Counted from the stretch's first letter, positions 8,296 through 16,652 are shown. The stretch is DNA of 64,000 bases from Ruminococcaceae bacterium UBA1375 (GCA_002305795.1 DBRF01000011.1:62001-126000), one strand, 5' to 3'. A program made the numbers and translations. The notes: generated from the sequence alone by a model not told the origin.

Positions 8296-8781
8296 ATGAG
8301 CGAAAAACGCAAAGGGTATCTCACATGGGACGCATACTTTATGGGAATCGCCCTGCTCAGCGCCCAGCGCAGCAAGGACAGCAGCACCCAGGTGGGAAGC
8401 TGCATCGTCAACCAGGACAACAAAATCCTTTCCATGGGATACAACGGGATGCCTACCGGCTGCGACGACGACGAAATGCCCTGGAGCCGGGAAGGGGACA
8501 CCTTAAATTCCAAATATGCCTTTGTCTGCCATGCAGAGCTCAACGCCATCCTGAATTACAGCGGGGGCAGCTTAAAGGGAACCCGGATTTACAGCACCCT
8601 GTTTCCCTGCAACGAGTGCGCCAAGGCCATCATCCAAAGCGGGATCCGGGAGGTCATCTATCTGTCGGACAAATATGCCGACACCGACGGCGTCCGGGCC
8701 AGCAAGCGGATGTTCGACCTGGTTGGAATCAAGTACCGGGAGTATGTCCCTGCGGGACAGACGGTCACCCTGCAACTGTAA
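8296..8781 (+). CDS. comEB: Deoxycytidylate (dCMP) deaminase, ComEB-like
   Basis: 161 residues. It converts dCMP to dUMP, feeding thymidylate synthesis. The cytidine-deaminase zinc site is complete: HAE at residues 79-81 and PCNEC at 104-108 (Cys105 and Cys108); the extra GYNGMPTGCDDDE segment near 48-60 is typical of dCMP deaminases. ComEB is named for its place in the Bacillus comE operon though it is not needed for DNA uptake. An AGGAGG precedes the ATG; it sits between comM and aroK with gaps of about 20 bases, so the three are probably one transcript. Confidence 0.92.
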   Translation: MSEKRKGYLTWDAYFMGIALLSAQRSKDSSTQVGSCIVNQDNKILSMGYNGMPTGCDDDEMPWSREGDTLNSKYAFVCHAELNAILNYSGGSLKGTRIYSTLFPCNECAKAIIQSGIREVIYLSDKYADTDGVRASKRMFDLVGIKYREYVPAGQTVTLQL

Positions 8782-8799
8782 CGGAAAGGAAGAAGCACT

Positions 8800-9306
8800 T
8801 TGAGCAATCTGTACCTCTGCGGCTTTATGGGCTGCGGAAAAACCACCATCGGCCAGGCCTTCGCCAAAAAGCAGGGCCGGAAATATCTGGATTTGGACCG
8901 GTTGATTGTCCAGCGGCAAGGCCGGACCATTCCGGAAATCTTTGCCCAGGAGGGGGAAGAGGGGTTCCGGGCCATTGAGCAGCAGACCCTTCTCTCCACC
9001 CAGGAGTACAAAGGCGCAGTCATTTCCACCGGCGGCGGTATCCTCACCAAACGGGAAAACGGGGGCATCTGCAACCGGCTGGGGGTTTTGGTGTTTTTGG
9101 ACCTTCCCTTTGAGGACTGCTATCAGCGCATTCAGGGGGACACCAACCGGCCCTTGGTGATGCAGAACACCGAAGAACAGCTTCAAGCCCTGTTTGACCG
9201 GCGCAGAACGGTGTACCTGGAAGAAAGCGGCTTGGTGCTGGACGCCAAAGGTTCGGTACAGCAAATTGTAGCCCGGCTGGAACAAGCATTAAAACATCAT
9301 GGATAA
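8800..9306 (+). CDS. aroK: Shikimate kinase
   Basis: 168 residues. It phosphorylates the 3-hydroxyl of shikimate with ATP in chorismate synthesis. The P-loop GFMGCGKTT is at residues 8-16, the substrate-binding DLDRLI at about 31-36, the STGGGI glycine triad near 75, and the LID region with NRPLV near 118. The start is a TTG with GGAAAGGAAG upstream. aroE, another gene of the pathway, is in the window but 6.5 kb away on the other strand. A strong bidirectional terminator follows. Confidence 0.93.
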   Translation: MSNLYLCGFMGCGKTTIGQAFAKKQGRKYLDLDRLIVQRQGRTIPEIFAQEGEEGFRAIEQQTLLSTQEYKGAVISTGGGILTKRENGGICNRLGVLVFLDLPFEDCYQRIQGDTNRPLVMQNTEEQLQALFDRRRTVYLEESGLVLDAKGSVQQIVARLEQALKHHG

Positions 9307-9311
9307 AAAAA

Positions 9312-9361
9312 TCCCAACGGACCGGACGGTGAGAGCACCGAAAGGCCGTTGGGAGTTTTTT
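9312..9361. terminator. Bidirectional intrinsic terminator between aroK and the proline-rich cluster
   Basis: TCCCAACGG (9312-9320) and CCGTTGGGA (9346-9354) form a perfect 9-bp stem flanked by an A run on the left and a T run on the right, so it can end transcripts from both convergent units. Confidence 0.85.
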
Positions 9362-9367
9362 TGTTTC

Positions 9368-9886
9368 TTACAGCAAAGTGGTGAACCAGGAGAAAAAGAA
9401 GGCAAGGTACGCCATCAAAATAAAAAGCAGAACCATAACGGCGGCGTAGATTCCAAAGCAAATAATAGCAAGTGTCATGCCGATGGAACTGTTCCGACGC
9501 CCGGGGAAATTGGGGGGATAGAATTGAAATTTCTGTTTGGAAATCATACCGAAGACCAGGGAAAGCAATCCGCAGGCCAAGATGGGATAGGAGAGATTGA
9601 GGTAGATGAAATGAGAACCTTGGCCGAGAAGATAAGAAGAGAAAGAAAGGGAACAAAGAATATTTACTACGAAAAGCCCCAAAGAGACGGCGCCTAAGAT
9701 CAGGCTTGCGGTAGCCAGTTTTGTGCTGGTCTCCGTTGACATTTGTACTCGGGACGGGTTGGCTCCAGGTTTCCGGTAAGGAATGAACGGGGGGTCTTGG
9801 GCGGCAGGAGAAATCGGTTCCGATGAATCGGATGGGGGAATTGGGTCGGGGGTTGGCGTGTCTTTGTTTTGTTCAGGGATGTTCAT
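9368..9886 (-). CDS. Proline-rich small membrane protein, DUF4190-like (paralogue 1 of 4)
   Basis: 172 residues, no function recognised with certainty. The N-terminal 45 residues are rich in Pro, Ser, Asp and Glu and end in PPFIPYRKPG, probably a cytosolic disordered tail. Three to four membrane segments follow (about 55-80, 95-115 and 130-170), beginning with the motif KLATASLILGAVSLGL. The pattern of a Pro-rich tail plus small Gly/Ala-rich membrane hairpins is that of DUF4190-type proteins. Closest local relative is paralogue 2 (10056-10589), which shares PPFIPY, KLATASLxLG and the FPxRRNS motif between the last segments. GGAG precedes the ATG. Confidence 0.7.
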   Translation of the reverse strand: MNIPEQNKDTPTPDPIPPSDSSEPISPAAQDPPFIPYRKPGANPSRVQMSTETSTKLATASLILGAVSLGLFVVNILCSLSFSSYLLGQGSHFIYLNLSYPILACGLLSLVFGMISKQKFQFYPPNFPGRRNSSIGMTLAIICFGIYAAVMVLLFILMAYLAFFFSWFTTLL

Positions 9887-10055
9887 GTCTATTCTCCTTT
9901 TCCATGTTTTTCAAGATTACAATATGCTGAGATCGGAGTGCTTAAATATACAAAGAGTTATTATAAATAAAAATATACTGTTTGTAAACTTTGCTGCTTT
10001 TCAGATTTGCTGCCGGATTCCTTCTCATCCATAAGGGGACATTTCCAGTTCCTTC

Positions 10056-10589
10056 TCATATGGAGAGGAGAAACAAGAGAAAGAGATAGATGGTGAAGAA
10101 AAAGGCCAGCAAATAAATCAGTACATAGATGCCAAGTCCGACAGAAGCGAAGATAATCCCCAGCAGGCTGTTCCTCCGCGCCGGAAAATCCGGGGGATAG
10201 TGCCGAAATCGGTTGCGGGAAATCAGGCCGAAAATCAGCGCCAGCAGGCCGCAGACCACAACGGGAAAAGTGAGGTCTGCAAAATTGCTGGAATTGTGGA
10301 AGACCGGCTCCGCCAAATCCGAAAGGTCTCCTAAAAATCCTACCAGAAGCAGCCCCAAACAAATGGAACCCAGCACCAGGCTGGCTGTAGCCAGTTTTGT
10401 TTTGGGCTTGGAGTACGGGGGCATTTTTCCCGGATGAAGAGGATAGCCGCCGGGCTGGATGTAATAGGGCGGTGGCGGTGGAGGAGGAGTAGGCTTTTGA
10501 TAGGGAATGAAGGGAGGCTCTTGTGGCGGAGGGGGTGGAGAAACCGGATCGGGGGGCGGTGTGCCGTTGTTTTGCTGCGGGGTGTTCAT
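10056..10589 (-). CDS. Proline-rich small membrane protein, DUF4190-like (paralogue 2 of 4)
   Basis: 177 residues. The tail (1-65) is strongly Pro-rich, with runs of five to eight prolines and two PPFIPY-type motifs, and the membrane part starts at KLATASLVLGSICLGLLL; two further hydrophobic regions follow, separated by the loop RFRHYPPDFPARRNS seen almost identically in paralogue 1. I chose the second ATG (10589) because the first is only one base from GGAG. Runs of proline codons of this kind usually depend on EF-P for translation; that is family-independent knowledge. Function unknown. Confidence 0.7.
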   Translation of the reverse strand: MNTPQQNNGTPPPDPVSPPPPPQEPPFIPYQKPTPPPPPPPYYIQPGGYPLHPGKMPPYSKPKTKLATASLVLGSICLGLLLVGFLGDLSDLAEPVFHNSSNFADLTFPVVVCGLLALIFGLISRNRFRHYPPDFPARRNSLLGIIFASVGLGIYVLIYLLAFFFTIYLFLLFLLSI

Positions 10590-10613
10590 GTACATTCTCC
10601 TTTTTCGTTGATT

Positions 10614-10648
10614 TCAAAAAAACGACAACCCGCAGAGGAATTGCCGTT
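10614..10648 (-). terminator. Terminator between paralogues 3 and 2
   Basis: On the minus strand AACGGCAA and TTGTCGTT pair (8 bp with one G-T), followed by a T run (A run on plus at 10616-10622). It ends the transcript of paralogue 3, so each pair may be a separate unit. Confidence 0.6.
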
Positions 10649-10659
10649 TTTTCCGTGAA

Positions 10660-11313
10660 TCAGTAGTTTAAATAATACGGATAGTTATATAAGTAATTAA
10701 TAGTACCATTTGTAACGAGCAGAATCAGGCAAACAATGATCAATACGATGGCGAAAATGCTGATTCCCAGCCCGACTGCGCCGCAGATTTTGCCCACCTT
10801 CACATAGGTGGTGTTGGGACCCAGGTTGCCGTTGGGATAATGGCCCTTCACCCGGGAGGAAAACACCAAAGCTAAAATGGCGCAGACCAAGCTTCCCATG
10901 ACAACGGAGCAGATACCCAGCACCATTGCTGCAACGGCCAGCCCTTCCGGTTTATATTGGGGTTTGGCATTTGGCTGGGGATTGACCGGCTGCTGAGGAT
11001 AAGGAGGCTGCTGGGGATAGGGCGGCGGAGGGGGTACAGGCGCCTGTTGGCCGTAATAGGGGTTCTGATAAGGATTGGGGTAGTTCTGCATTGGCGGGGC
11101 CCCGTAATAGCTGGGAGCGTAGTTAGGCTGGGGCGGGGTAAAGGGCGCTTGGGAATAAGCTTGGGTTTGTGGCATGGCCGGACCGGCAGGACGGGAGGCT
11201 TGCTGGGGGGCAGAGCCGGAGTTGACTTGGCTTTGTTCCTTTGCTTGAGAGGATTGGGCAGCTTCTGCCGGCGGCGGATAACCGCCCTGTTCCAGATTGT
11301 TGGGATCCATCAT
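10660..11313 (-). CDS. Proline/glutamine-rich small membrane protein, DUF4190-like (paralogue 3 of 4)
   Basis: 217 residues. The first 125 residues are low-complexity, rich in Pro, Gln, Tyr and Asn, with YPQQPP- and PYYGQQ-like repeats. Two membrane segments follow (about 128-155 and 180-210). The middle motif ASMVLGICS-like (here AAMVLGICSVVMGS) and the loop GNLGPNTTYVKVGKICG match paralogue 4. DUF4190 proteins have this layout of a Pro-rich tail with a double membrane hairpin. The tail looks like a flexible interaction or phase-separating region, but no function is known to me. Start ATG 11313 after GAAAGGAAA. Confidence 0.7.
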   Translation of the reverse strand: MMDPNNLEQGGYPPPAEAAQSSQAKEQSQVNSGSAPQQASRPAGPAMPQTQAYSQAPFTPPQPNYAPSYYGAPPMQNYPNPYQNPYYGQQAPVPPPPPYPQQPPYPQQPVNPQPNAKPQYKPEGLAVAAMVLGICSVVMGSLVCAILALVFSSRVKGHYPNGNLGPNTTYVKVGKICGAVGLGISIFAIVLIIVCLILLVTNGTINYLYNYPYYLNY

Positions 11314-11348
11314 AGCAATTTCCTTTCTTTTATGAAATCAGCCGGAGC

Positions 11349-11843
11349 TTAAAACGGCAGGGAGGTAGCGCTGATTTGGATGTCGATATTGCCGTTAAGA
11401 TAGGGGGACAGCTCATCCACGAGATAAGGGGTGGCTTCCTGGATGAACAGGACGGTAGCAATAATCAAGATGGTCCAGAGAATGGCAAACAGGATGGAGA
11501 AGACCAAGCCTACAATCCCGCAGATTTTCCCTGCTTTCACAAAGTTTTGGCTGGCGCCCAAATTGCCGCCGGGAGCCTGCTTAGTTACTTTTCCTGCAAA
11601 GACAATGGCTAAGATGGCGCAAATCAGCCCGGTGATGAAACCGGCGGAAAAGAAGATGGAGCAGATGCCCAGCACCATGGATGCAATGGCCATGCCGCTG
11701 GGTTTGTTTTGGTTGATGGGAGAGGAATACTGGGGGTAAGGCTGGTAGGGCTGGGAATATCCCTGCTGGTACTGCCCTTGGGGCGGCTGCTGATAAGATG
11801 GACCCTGAGAGGGTTGGGGGTTGGGGTTCTGATTGAATTCCAT
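11349..11843 (-). CDS. Proline/glutamine-rich small membrane protein, DUF4190-like (paralogue 4 of 4)
   Basis: 164 residues. A 50-residue tail rich in Gln, Pro and Tyr (GQYQQGYSQPYQPYPQY) precedes two membrane segments at about 52-80 and 100-130; the loop GGNLGASQNFVKAGKICGIVG matches paralogue 3 closely. The C-terminus ends in a polar segment (PYLNGNIDIQ). AAGGAG precedes the ATG. It is the first gene of the minus-strand run and lies 35 bases before paralogue 3, so those two are probably cotranscribed. Role unknown. Confidence 0.7.
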   Translation of the reverse strand: MEFNQNPNPQPSQGPSYQQPPQGQYQQGYSQPYQPYPQYSSPINQNKPSGMAIASMVLGICSIFFSAGFITGLICAILAIVFAGKVTKQAPGGNLGASQNFVKAGKICGIVGLVFSILFAILWTILIIATVLFIQEATPYLVDELSPYLNGNIDIQISATSLPF

Positions 11844-11945
11844 AACAATTCTCCTTGTTGATCGTAGAAAAACGGCTGCACCGGCGGCGGAAATCTTTTG
11901 CCCATCCGGTTGTTGTGTTTATTCTACCATGAAATATCCATTGGG

Positions 11946-12032
11946 TTTCCCTCGGTTTTGCGAAGCAAAATGGCTGGTCGGACATTGGGCCGGCCAAGAG
12001 GGGAACCGTAATGACTGCTTTCGGCAGTCATT
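11946..12032. other. Three-way-junction-capable inverted repeats plus hairpin, upstream of typA
   Basis: This is the middle of a gene-free stretch (11844-12221). Three nested stems are perfect or near-perfect: outer TTTCCCTC (11946-11953) with GAGGGGAA (11998-12005), then TTTTGC/GCAAAA (11956-11970, GAA loop), then TGGCTGG (11971-11977) with CCGGCCA (11990-11996). They would stack as a compact three-way junction. Five bases later AATGACTGC/GCAGTCATT (12010-12032) forms a 9-bp hairpin. I do not recognise a known riboswitch core on either strand. It could be the leader of the minus-strand cluster, of typA, or a separate small RNA. Confidence 0.5.
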
Positions 12033-12151
12033 ATATCATATTTAGGATTCACTGACAAGATGAAAACCCAGCGGGAAACCTCTTTTTTGCCAAACAAACC
12101 CGTCGGCAGAAAAGAGAATTTATTCACTGTTACAAAATCGGGGAAAAACCA

Positions 12152-12179
12152 TGGAAAAAAATGCGGGATGAGATATAAT
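12152..12179 (+). promoter_or_regulatory. Probable typA promoter
   Basis: TATAAT at 12174-12179 with a weak TGGAAA 16 bases upstream, giving a leader of about 35 bases. Confidence 0.45.
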
Positions 12180-12221
12180 AGGAAAGAATATAAGGAACAA
12201 TCTGTGCAAAGGAGAATGGAC

Positions 12222-14039
12222 TTGACTCGCAGTGACGTAAGAAATGTCGCCATTGTGGCCCACGTTGACCACGGCAAAACCACCTTGGTGGATGAAATGC
12301 TTAAACAGGGAGGCGCCTTCCGGGAAAACCAGGTGGTGCAGGACCGTGTCATGGATAGCAACGCCCAGGAACGGGAACGGGGCATCACCATTTTGGCCAA
12401 GAACACTTCCGTTCATTATAAAGGGACCAAAATCAACATCATCGACACTCCCGGCCACGCCGACTTTGGCGGGGAAGTGGAACGGGTGCTGAAGATGGTG
12501 GACGGAGTCCTGCTGCTGGTGGACTCCTTTGAAGGCACCATGCCCCAGACCCGGTTCGTGCTGCAAAAGGCGTTGGAGCTGGGACATAAGATTATTATTG
12601 TAGTGAACAAGATCGACCGGCCGGATGCCCGGCTGGATGAAGTGGAAGATGAAGTGCTGGAGCTGCTGATGGATTTGGATGCCACCGACGAACAGCTGGA
12701 CAGCCCGGTGGTGTACTGCTCTGGACGGGAAGGCATTGCCACCCTGGACTACCATCAGAAGGGAACCGACCTGACCCCCCTCTTCGACACCATTCTGGAA
12801 CACATCCCGGCCCCGGAAGGGGACGAAACCGCTCCCTTCCAGATGCTGATTTCTTCGGTGGACTACAATGACTATGTAGGGCGGATTGCCATCGGCCGCA
12901 TCAGCCGGGGCACCCTCCATCAGAACCAGGAAGTGATGGTCTGCGATTACCACAACCCCAAGCGCCGCTACAAGAGCAAAGTGGTGAACATGTATCAGAT
13001 TGAATCCCTGAAGCGGGTGCCCTGCACCGAAGCCACCATCGGGGACATCGTCTGCATCTCCGGCATCGACGATTTGACCATTGGGGACACCCTTTGCGAC
13101 CCCAGTGATGTGGAGCCGGTGGAATTTGTGCAAATCAGCCAGCCCACCGTGGAAATGACTTTCTCGGTGAACGATTCCCCCTTTGCGGGCCAGGATGGCA
13201 AGTACGTCACCTCCCGGCAGCTGCGGGAACGGCTGATGAAGGAGCTGCTCCGGGACGTGTCCCTCCGGGTGGAGGAAACCGACAGCACCGATAAGTTCAT
13301 CGTTTCCGGCCGGGGGGAGATGCACCTCTCCGTTCTCATTGAGAATATGCGCCGGGAAGGGTATGAGCTGCAGGTCAGCACCCCCAGAGTGCTGTTCCGC
13401 ACCATCAACGGCAAACAGTGCGAGCCCATTGAACGGCTGGTAGTGGACGTGCCGGAGGAATACATGGGCGCTGTCATGGAAAAGATGGGCACTCGCAAGG
13501 GTGAGCTTCAGCACATGACCCCCCAGGGCAGCCGGATGCGGATCGAGTTTCTGGTGCCTTCCCGGGGACTGTTTGGCTACAAGAGCGAGTTTCTCACCGA
13601 CACCAAGGGCGAAGGCATTATGAGCTCGGTGTTTGAACGGTATGAGCCCTACAAGGGCGAGATCGCCAAGCGCACCACCGGCTCCCTCATTGCCTACGAA
13701 TCCGGGGAAAGCGTCACCTACGGTTTGTACAATGCCCAGGAGCGGGGCACTCTGTTTATCGGCGCCGGTGTTCCGGTGTACCAAGGCATGGTGGTGGGCC
13801 AGTCTCCCAAAGCGGAAGATCTGGTGGTGAATGTCTGCAAGAAAAAGCAGCTGACCAACACCCGTGCTTCCGGCAGTGATGATGCCCTGCGGCTGATTCC
13901 CCCCAAAGTCATGAGCTTGGAACAGTGCCTGGAATTTATCAACGATGACGAATTGGCGGAGGTCACCCCCCATCATCTGCGGATCCGCAAAGCCATTTTG
14001 GACAACGTCCAGCGGGCTAAGCAGAGAGCCAAGAAATAA
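12222..14039 (+). CDS. typA: Translational GTPase TypA/BipA
   Basis: 605 residues from the chosen start. It is a ribosome-binding GTPase of the EF-G class that helps 50S assembly and growth at low temperature or under stress. The G1 motif AHVDHGKT is at residues 13-20, the switch region with RERGITI near 50, DTPGH near 80 and NKIDRPDA near 135; domains II, III, V and the TypA-specific C-terminal domain follow. I prefer TTG 12222 because AAAGGAG is 7 bases before it, while ATG 12216 is only one base from GGAG; both keep the same frame. An ATG much further upstream (12060) would add an unrelated, poorly supported extension. Confidence 0.95.
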   Translation: MTRSDVRNVAIVAHVDHGKTTLVDEMLKQGGAFRENQVVQDRVMDSNAQERERGITILAKNTSVHYKGTKINIIDTPGHADFGGEVERVLKMVDGVLLLVDSFEGTMPQTRFVLQKALELGHKIIIVVNKIDRPDARLDEVEDEVLELLMDLDATDEQLDSPVVYCSGREGIATLDYHQKGTDLTPLFDTILEHIPAPEGDETAPFQMLISSVDYNDYVGRIAIGRISRGTLHQNQEVMVCDYHNPKRRYKSKVVNMYQIESLKRVPCTEATIGDIVCISGIDDLTIGDTLCDPSDVEPVEFVQISQPTVEMTFSVNDSPFAGQDGKYVTSRQLRERLMKELLRDVSLRVEETDSTDKFIVSGRGEMHLSVLIENMRREGYELQVSTPRVLFRTINGKQCEPIERLVVDVPEEYMGAVMEKMGTRKGELQHMTPQGSRMRIEFLVPSRGLFGYKSEFLTDTKGEGIMSSVFERYEPYKGEIAKRTTGSLIAYESGESVTYGLYNAQERGTLFIGAGVPVYQGMVVGQSPKAEDLVVNVCKKKQLTNTRASGSDDALRLIPPKVMSLEQCLEFINDDELAEVTPHHLRIRKAILDNVQRAKQRAKK

Positions 14040-14054
14040 ATTAGAAAGAACATG

Positions 14055-14098
14055 ATTACCGGTGACCGGCCTGTTTGGGCCGGGCCGGTAATTTTTTG
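14055..14098 (+). terminator. Intrinsic terminator after typA
   Basis: ATTACCGG...CCGGCC pairs with GGCCGGGCCGGTAAT (about 14 bp with a small internal loop), then TTTTTT. Confidence 0.85.
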
Positions 14099-14475
14099 TT
14101 GCCGAATCACCCCGGGATTGGTTACAGCGGGATGGAATTTTTCGGAAAAAGAATAACAAAATGTAGCCGTTTCCTTTGACCGGAAGACTTAAAATCAGAA
14201 AAGCCGCAAAGTGGTCCGTACAATTCAAACTTTTTGAAACATACTAAAAGTATAATCAAGAAATTAAATTACAATTAGGATTAAATAATTACAAAAAGAA
14301 GCCGTTTTTCCAGGTTTTGAAATTAGATGCTTTTTTGTAGGAATGCACAAAAGATATTGTCGTTTCTTGTGCAGATTCAAGGATGATTGTGAAAAAAATC
14401 GCAAAAATCGAGGGAAATCACCCATATTTTAACCAGTAAATGGAAATAACTCACAAAAAAAGGAAACAAAAAAAC
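14099..14475. other. AT-rich gene-free stretch upstream of the 3D-domain gene
   Basis: About 380 bases with no credible gene on either strand. Several ATTACAA-like words recur (14270s, 14290s and again after the promoter at 14520s), and long A runs are frequent. A TATAAT at 14251 has no well-spaced -35. I looked for the c-di-AMP (ydaO) riboswitch that often precedes cell-wall hydrolase genes and did not find its conserved core. The high AT content may act as an UP-element for the strong promoter that follows. Confidence 0.4.
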
Positions 14476-14504
14476 TTGACAAGAGAGGGGGATCTCACTA
14501 TAAT
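14476..14504 (+). promoter_or_regulatory. Consensus sigma-A promoter of the 3D-domain gene
   Basis: TTGACA (14476-14481), 17-base spacer, TATAAT (14499-14504), a perfect consensus promoter. The leader to the ATG is about 95 bases. Confidence 0.9.
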
Positions 14505-14605
14505 GATTGCAAATCGGTAACAAGAATTACAAAAACAAGCAAGCAAAGTTTACATTTACAATTTCCCCTACATGACGAAACACAGGAAATAAGGAGTTTA
14601 TTATC

Positions 14606-15643
14606 ATGAGACTGGAATGCAAATGGCTCAAGGCCCACAAAGAGATTCTCTGCAAAGTCATCTCTGCGGTTCTGATGGTTACCATGGTAGCTACAGTGCT
14701 TACCGGCTTGACCGCTGCGGAACAGGAAGTGAACATTCATGAAAACGGAACGGTTTACTCTCGCTACACGGTGTACACCGATCCGGAAAAAATTCTGGAA
14801 AGCCAGGGCATCGTTTTGGAAGAGGGAGACGAATATGTCTTCTCCGGTTTTGAAGACGGTGTGGCGGACCTCACTGTGATGCGTGCCTTCCGGGTAGAAA
14901 TCCAGGCGGACGGCGCGGTCAGCGAAGTGAAGATGGCCAGCGGCACCGTGGCCCAGGCACTGGAAAAAGCCGGCGTGACCGTTGGGGAACAGGATTTGAT
15001 TAACGTATCCATGGACCAGGAAGTGTTTTCCGGCATGACCATCGTGATCAACCGAGTGACCTACACTCAGGAAGACACCGTGGAGTCCATCCCTTATGAG
15101 ACCGTGCATAACGGCACTCTCTCCACCCCCTACAGCACCTATGTGGAATCGGTTGCCGGGGAAAACGGGGAAAAGGTGGTCACCACCCAGTACCGTTATG
15201 TGGACGGCGTGCTCACCGGCAGCGAAGTCATCAATGAAGTTATCACCAAGAATCCGGTGGACCGGGTCCTGGACGTGATGGAACAGTATTATGTAGGCGG
15301 CGAACTGGTGCAGGCGGAAACCTCTCCGGTGCAGCTGGACGCCAACGGCATCCCGGTGAACTATAAGAGCAAGGTCACCGGTAAGGCCACCGCTTACTCT
15401 GCTTTGGGCAGACCCACCTCCCTCACTCCCGGCGCTGTGGCCATGGACTTAAGCAAGTACCCCAAGGGAACCCAGCTGTACATTGTTTCCAGCGACGGCA
15501 GCTATGTTTACGGCTATTCCGTGGTGCGGGATACCGGCGCCTTTGTTCACAACGGCAGCGGTGTGCTGGTGGACTGCTTCTTCAACACTTATGAAGAAAG
15601 CGTGCAGTTCGGCGCCAAAACGGTGGATGTTTACGTTCTGTAA
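14606..15643 (+). CDS. Secreted or membrane-anchored G5 and 3D domain protein (YabE-like)
   Basis: 345 residues. A signal or anchor segment spans about 14-38; two DUF348-like repeats follow (about 42-80 and 92-150), then a G5 domain (about 150-225) and a C-terminal 3D domain (about 240-345). The 3D domain keeps its namesake aspartates in VAMDLSK, VRDTG and LVDCFF and the YPKGTQLYI strand; it is the lytic-transglycosylase-type fold of YabE/Rpf-like and MltA enzymes. YabE-family proteins remodel peptidoglycan during growth or spore outgrowth. AAGGAG precedes the ATG. The usual yabE neighbours (rsmA, rnmV) are absent here. Confidence 0.85.
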   Translation: MRLECKWLKAHKEILCKVISAVLMVTMVATVLTGLTAAEQEVNIHENGTVYSRYTVYTDPEKILESQGIVLEEGDEYVFSGFEDGVADLTVMRAFRVEIQADGAVSEVKMASGTVAQALEKAGVTVGEQDLINVSMDQEVFSGMTIVINRVTYTQEDTVESIPYETVHNGTLSTPYSTYVESVAGENGEKVVTTQYRYVDGVLTGSEVINEVITKNPVDRVLDVMEQYYVGGELVQAETSPVQLDANGIPVNYKSKVTGKATAYSALGRPTSLTPGAVAMDLSKYPKGTQLYIVSSDGSYVYGYSVVRDTGAFVHNGSGVLVDCFFNTYEESVQFGAKTVDVYVL

Positions 15644-15666
15644 TACCGAGCAAAAAGATTACAATC

Positions 15667-15715
15667 AGGAACCTTCTCAGGCAGCTGGAAACAGCGGCCT
15701 GGGGAGGTTTTTCCT
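15667..15715 (+). terminator. Terminator after the 3D-domain gene
   Basis: AACCTTCTCAGGC pairs imperfectly with GCCTGGGGAGGTT, followed by TTTTTCC. Confidence 0.7.
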
Positions 15716-15732
15716 TTTTTCGGCCAGTGGGA

Positions 15733-15769
15733 CAAAAAGAAAGCCCGAAAGCGCTCTGCTTTCGGGCTT
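15733..15769 (-). terminator. Terminator of fabD-aroE
   Basis: AAGCCCGAAAGC (15741-15752) and GCTTTCGGGCTT (15758-15769) form a perfect 12-bp stem; on the minus strand it is followed by a T-rich tract. Confidence 0.85.
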
Positions 15770-15785
15770 CGTTGCTTATTTTCAG

Positions 15786-16652
15786 TCAGGCTTGGAAGTG
15801 TGCCTCCATGTATTCCTTGGCTTGCAGGATAACCTGCTGAATCTGTTGGTCGGTGAAACTGTCCCCGAACCAGATTTCATGGGCCACCGCCGCCTGCCAA
15901 ACCAGCATGGACAAACCACCCCCAGCGGGAAGCCCTAAGGACTTGGCGGTCTGCACCAGCTGGGTCTCAAAGGGGTTGTACACCAAATCAAATACCGCTT
16001 CCGCCTGCCGGATGATTTCCGGGGTTACCGGGCAGCTTTGGGTATTGGGGTACATCCCCACCGGCGTGGCGTTGACCAGCAGCCGGTAGGAGCCGTTGGG
16101 CTCATTCAACAGACAGGTGATAATTTCTGCGTCCGGTTTGATCTTCAGCAGTCGCTCCTTCAAAGCGGCAGCCTGCTTGACGTCCTCTTTCCGCACCGCA
16201 ATGGTGAGGGGGGAACCGGCTAATACTACCTCGGTGGCAATCATGTTGGCCACCCCGCCGCTGCCCAGCATCAGCAACGGTCCCTGGGAAAGCTCCACTC
16301 CCAGGCTGCGGATGCCGTGGAGAAAGCCGTCTACGTCGGTGTTGTGGCCGATGTAGCGGCCATCCTTGATTTCCACCGTGTTCACCGATTGGTACAGCCC
16401 GGCTTTTTCCGAAAGCTGGGTGAGGAAGGGGATGATCTCCACCTTGTAGGGGATGGTGATGTTAAATCCCTGGCCGGCCAGCAGTTTGGGCACCTGGGCT
16501 TTCAGGTCTTCCGGCGCTACGTCGTGGAGGGCGTAGGGCTGGGGCCGTCCGGAGAGGGCAAAGAGGGCTTGGTGGATGAAGGGGGACATGGAGTGTCCCA
16601 GAGGGTGGCCCAGCAGTCCGAAGCCGGGGGTTTGGGTATTGGCTTGTGTCAC
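15786..16652 (-). CDS. aroE: Shikimate dehydrogenase (NADP+)
   Basis: 288 residues. It reduces 3-dehydroshikimate to shikimate. The shikimate pocket is seen in LGHPLGHSMSPFIHQ (about 13-27) and the catalytic lysine in NITIPYK near 67; NTDVDGF near 105 and the nucleotide-binding glycine motif LGSGGVANM near 130 complete the site. Its ATG overlaps the fabD stop by four bases, so the two are translationally coupled. Pairing of aroE with fabD is unusual and has no metabolic reason that I can see. Confidence 0.93.
   Translation of the reverse strand: MTQANTQTPGFGLLGHPLGHSMSPFIHQALFALSGRPQPYALHDVAPEDLKAQVPKLLAGQGFNITIPYKVEIIPFLTQLSEKAGLYQSVNTVEIKDGRYIGHNTDVDGFLHGIRSLGVELSQGPLLMLGSGGVANMIATEVVLAGSPLTIAVRKEDVKQAAALKERLLKIKPDAEIITCLLNEPNGSYRLLVNATPVGMYPNTQSCPVTPEIIRQAEAVFDLVYNPFETQLVQTAKSLGLPAGGGLSMLVWQAAVAHEIWFGDSFTDQQIQQVILQAKEYMEAHFQA

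Noticed and set aside
12120..14228. Minus-strand open frame of 702 codons opposite typA
   Set aside because: A shadow of TypA, His- and Gly-rich, with no ribosome-binding site or relatives.
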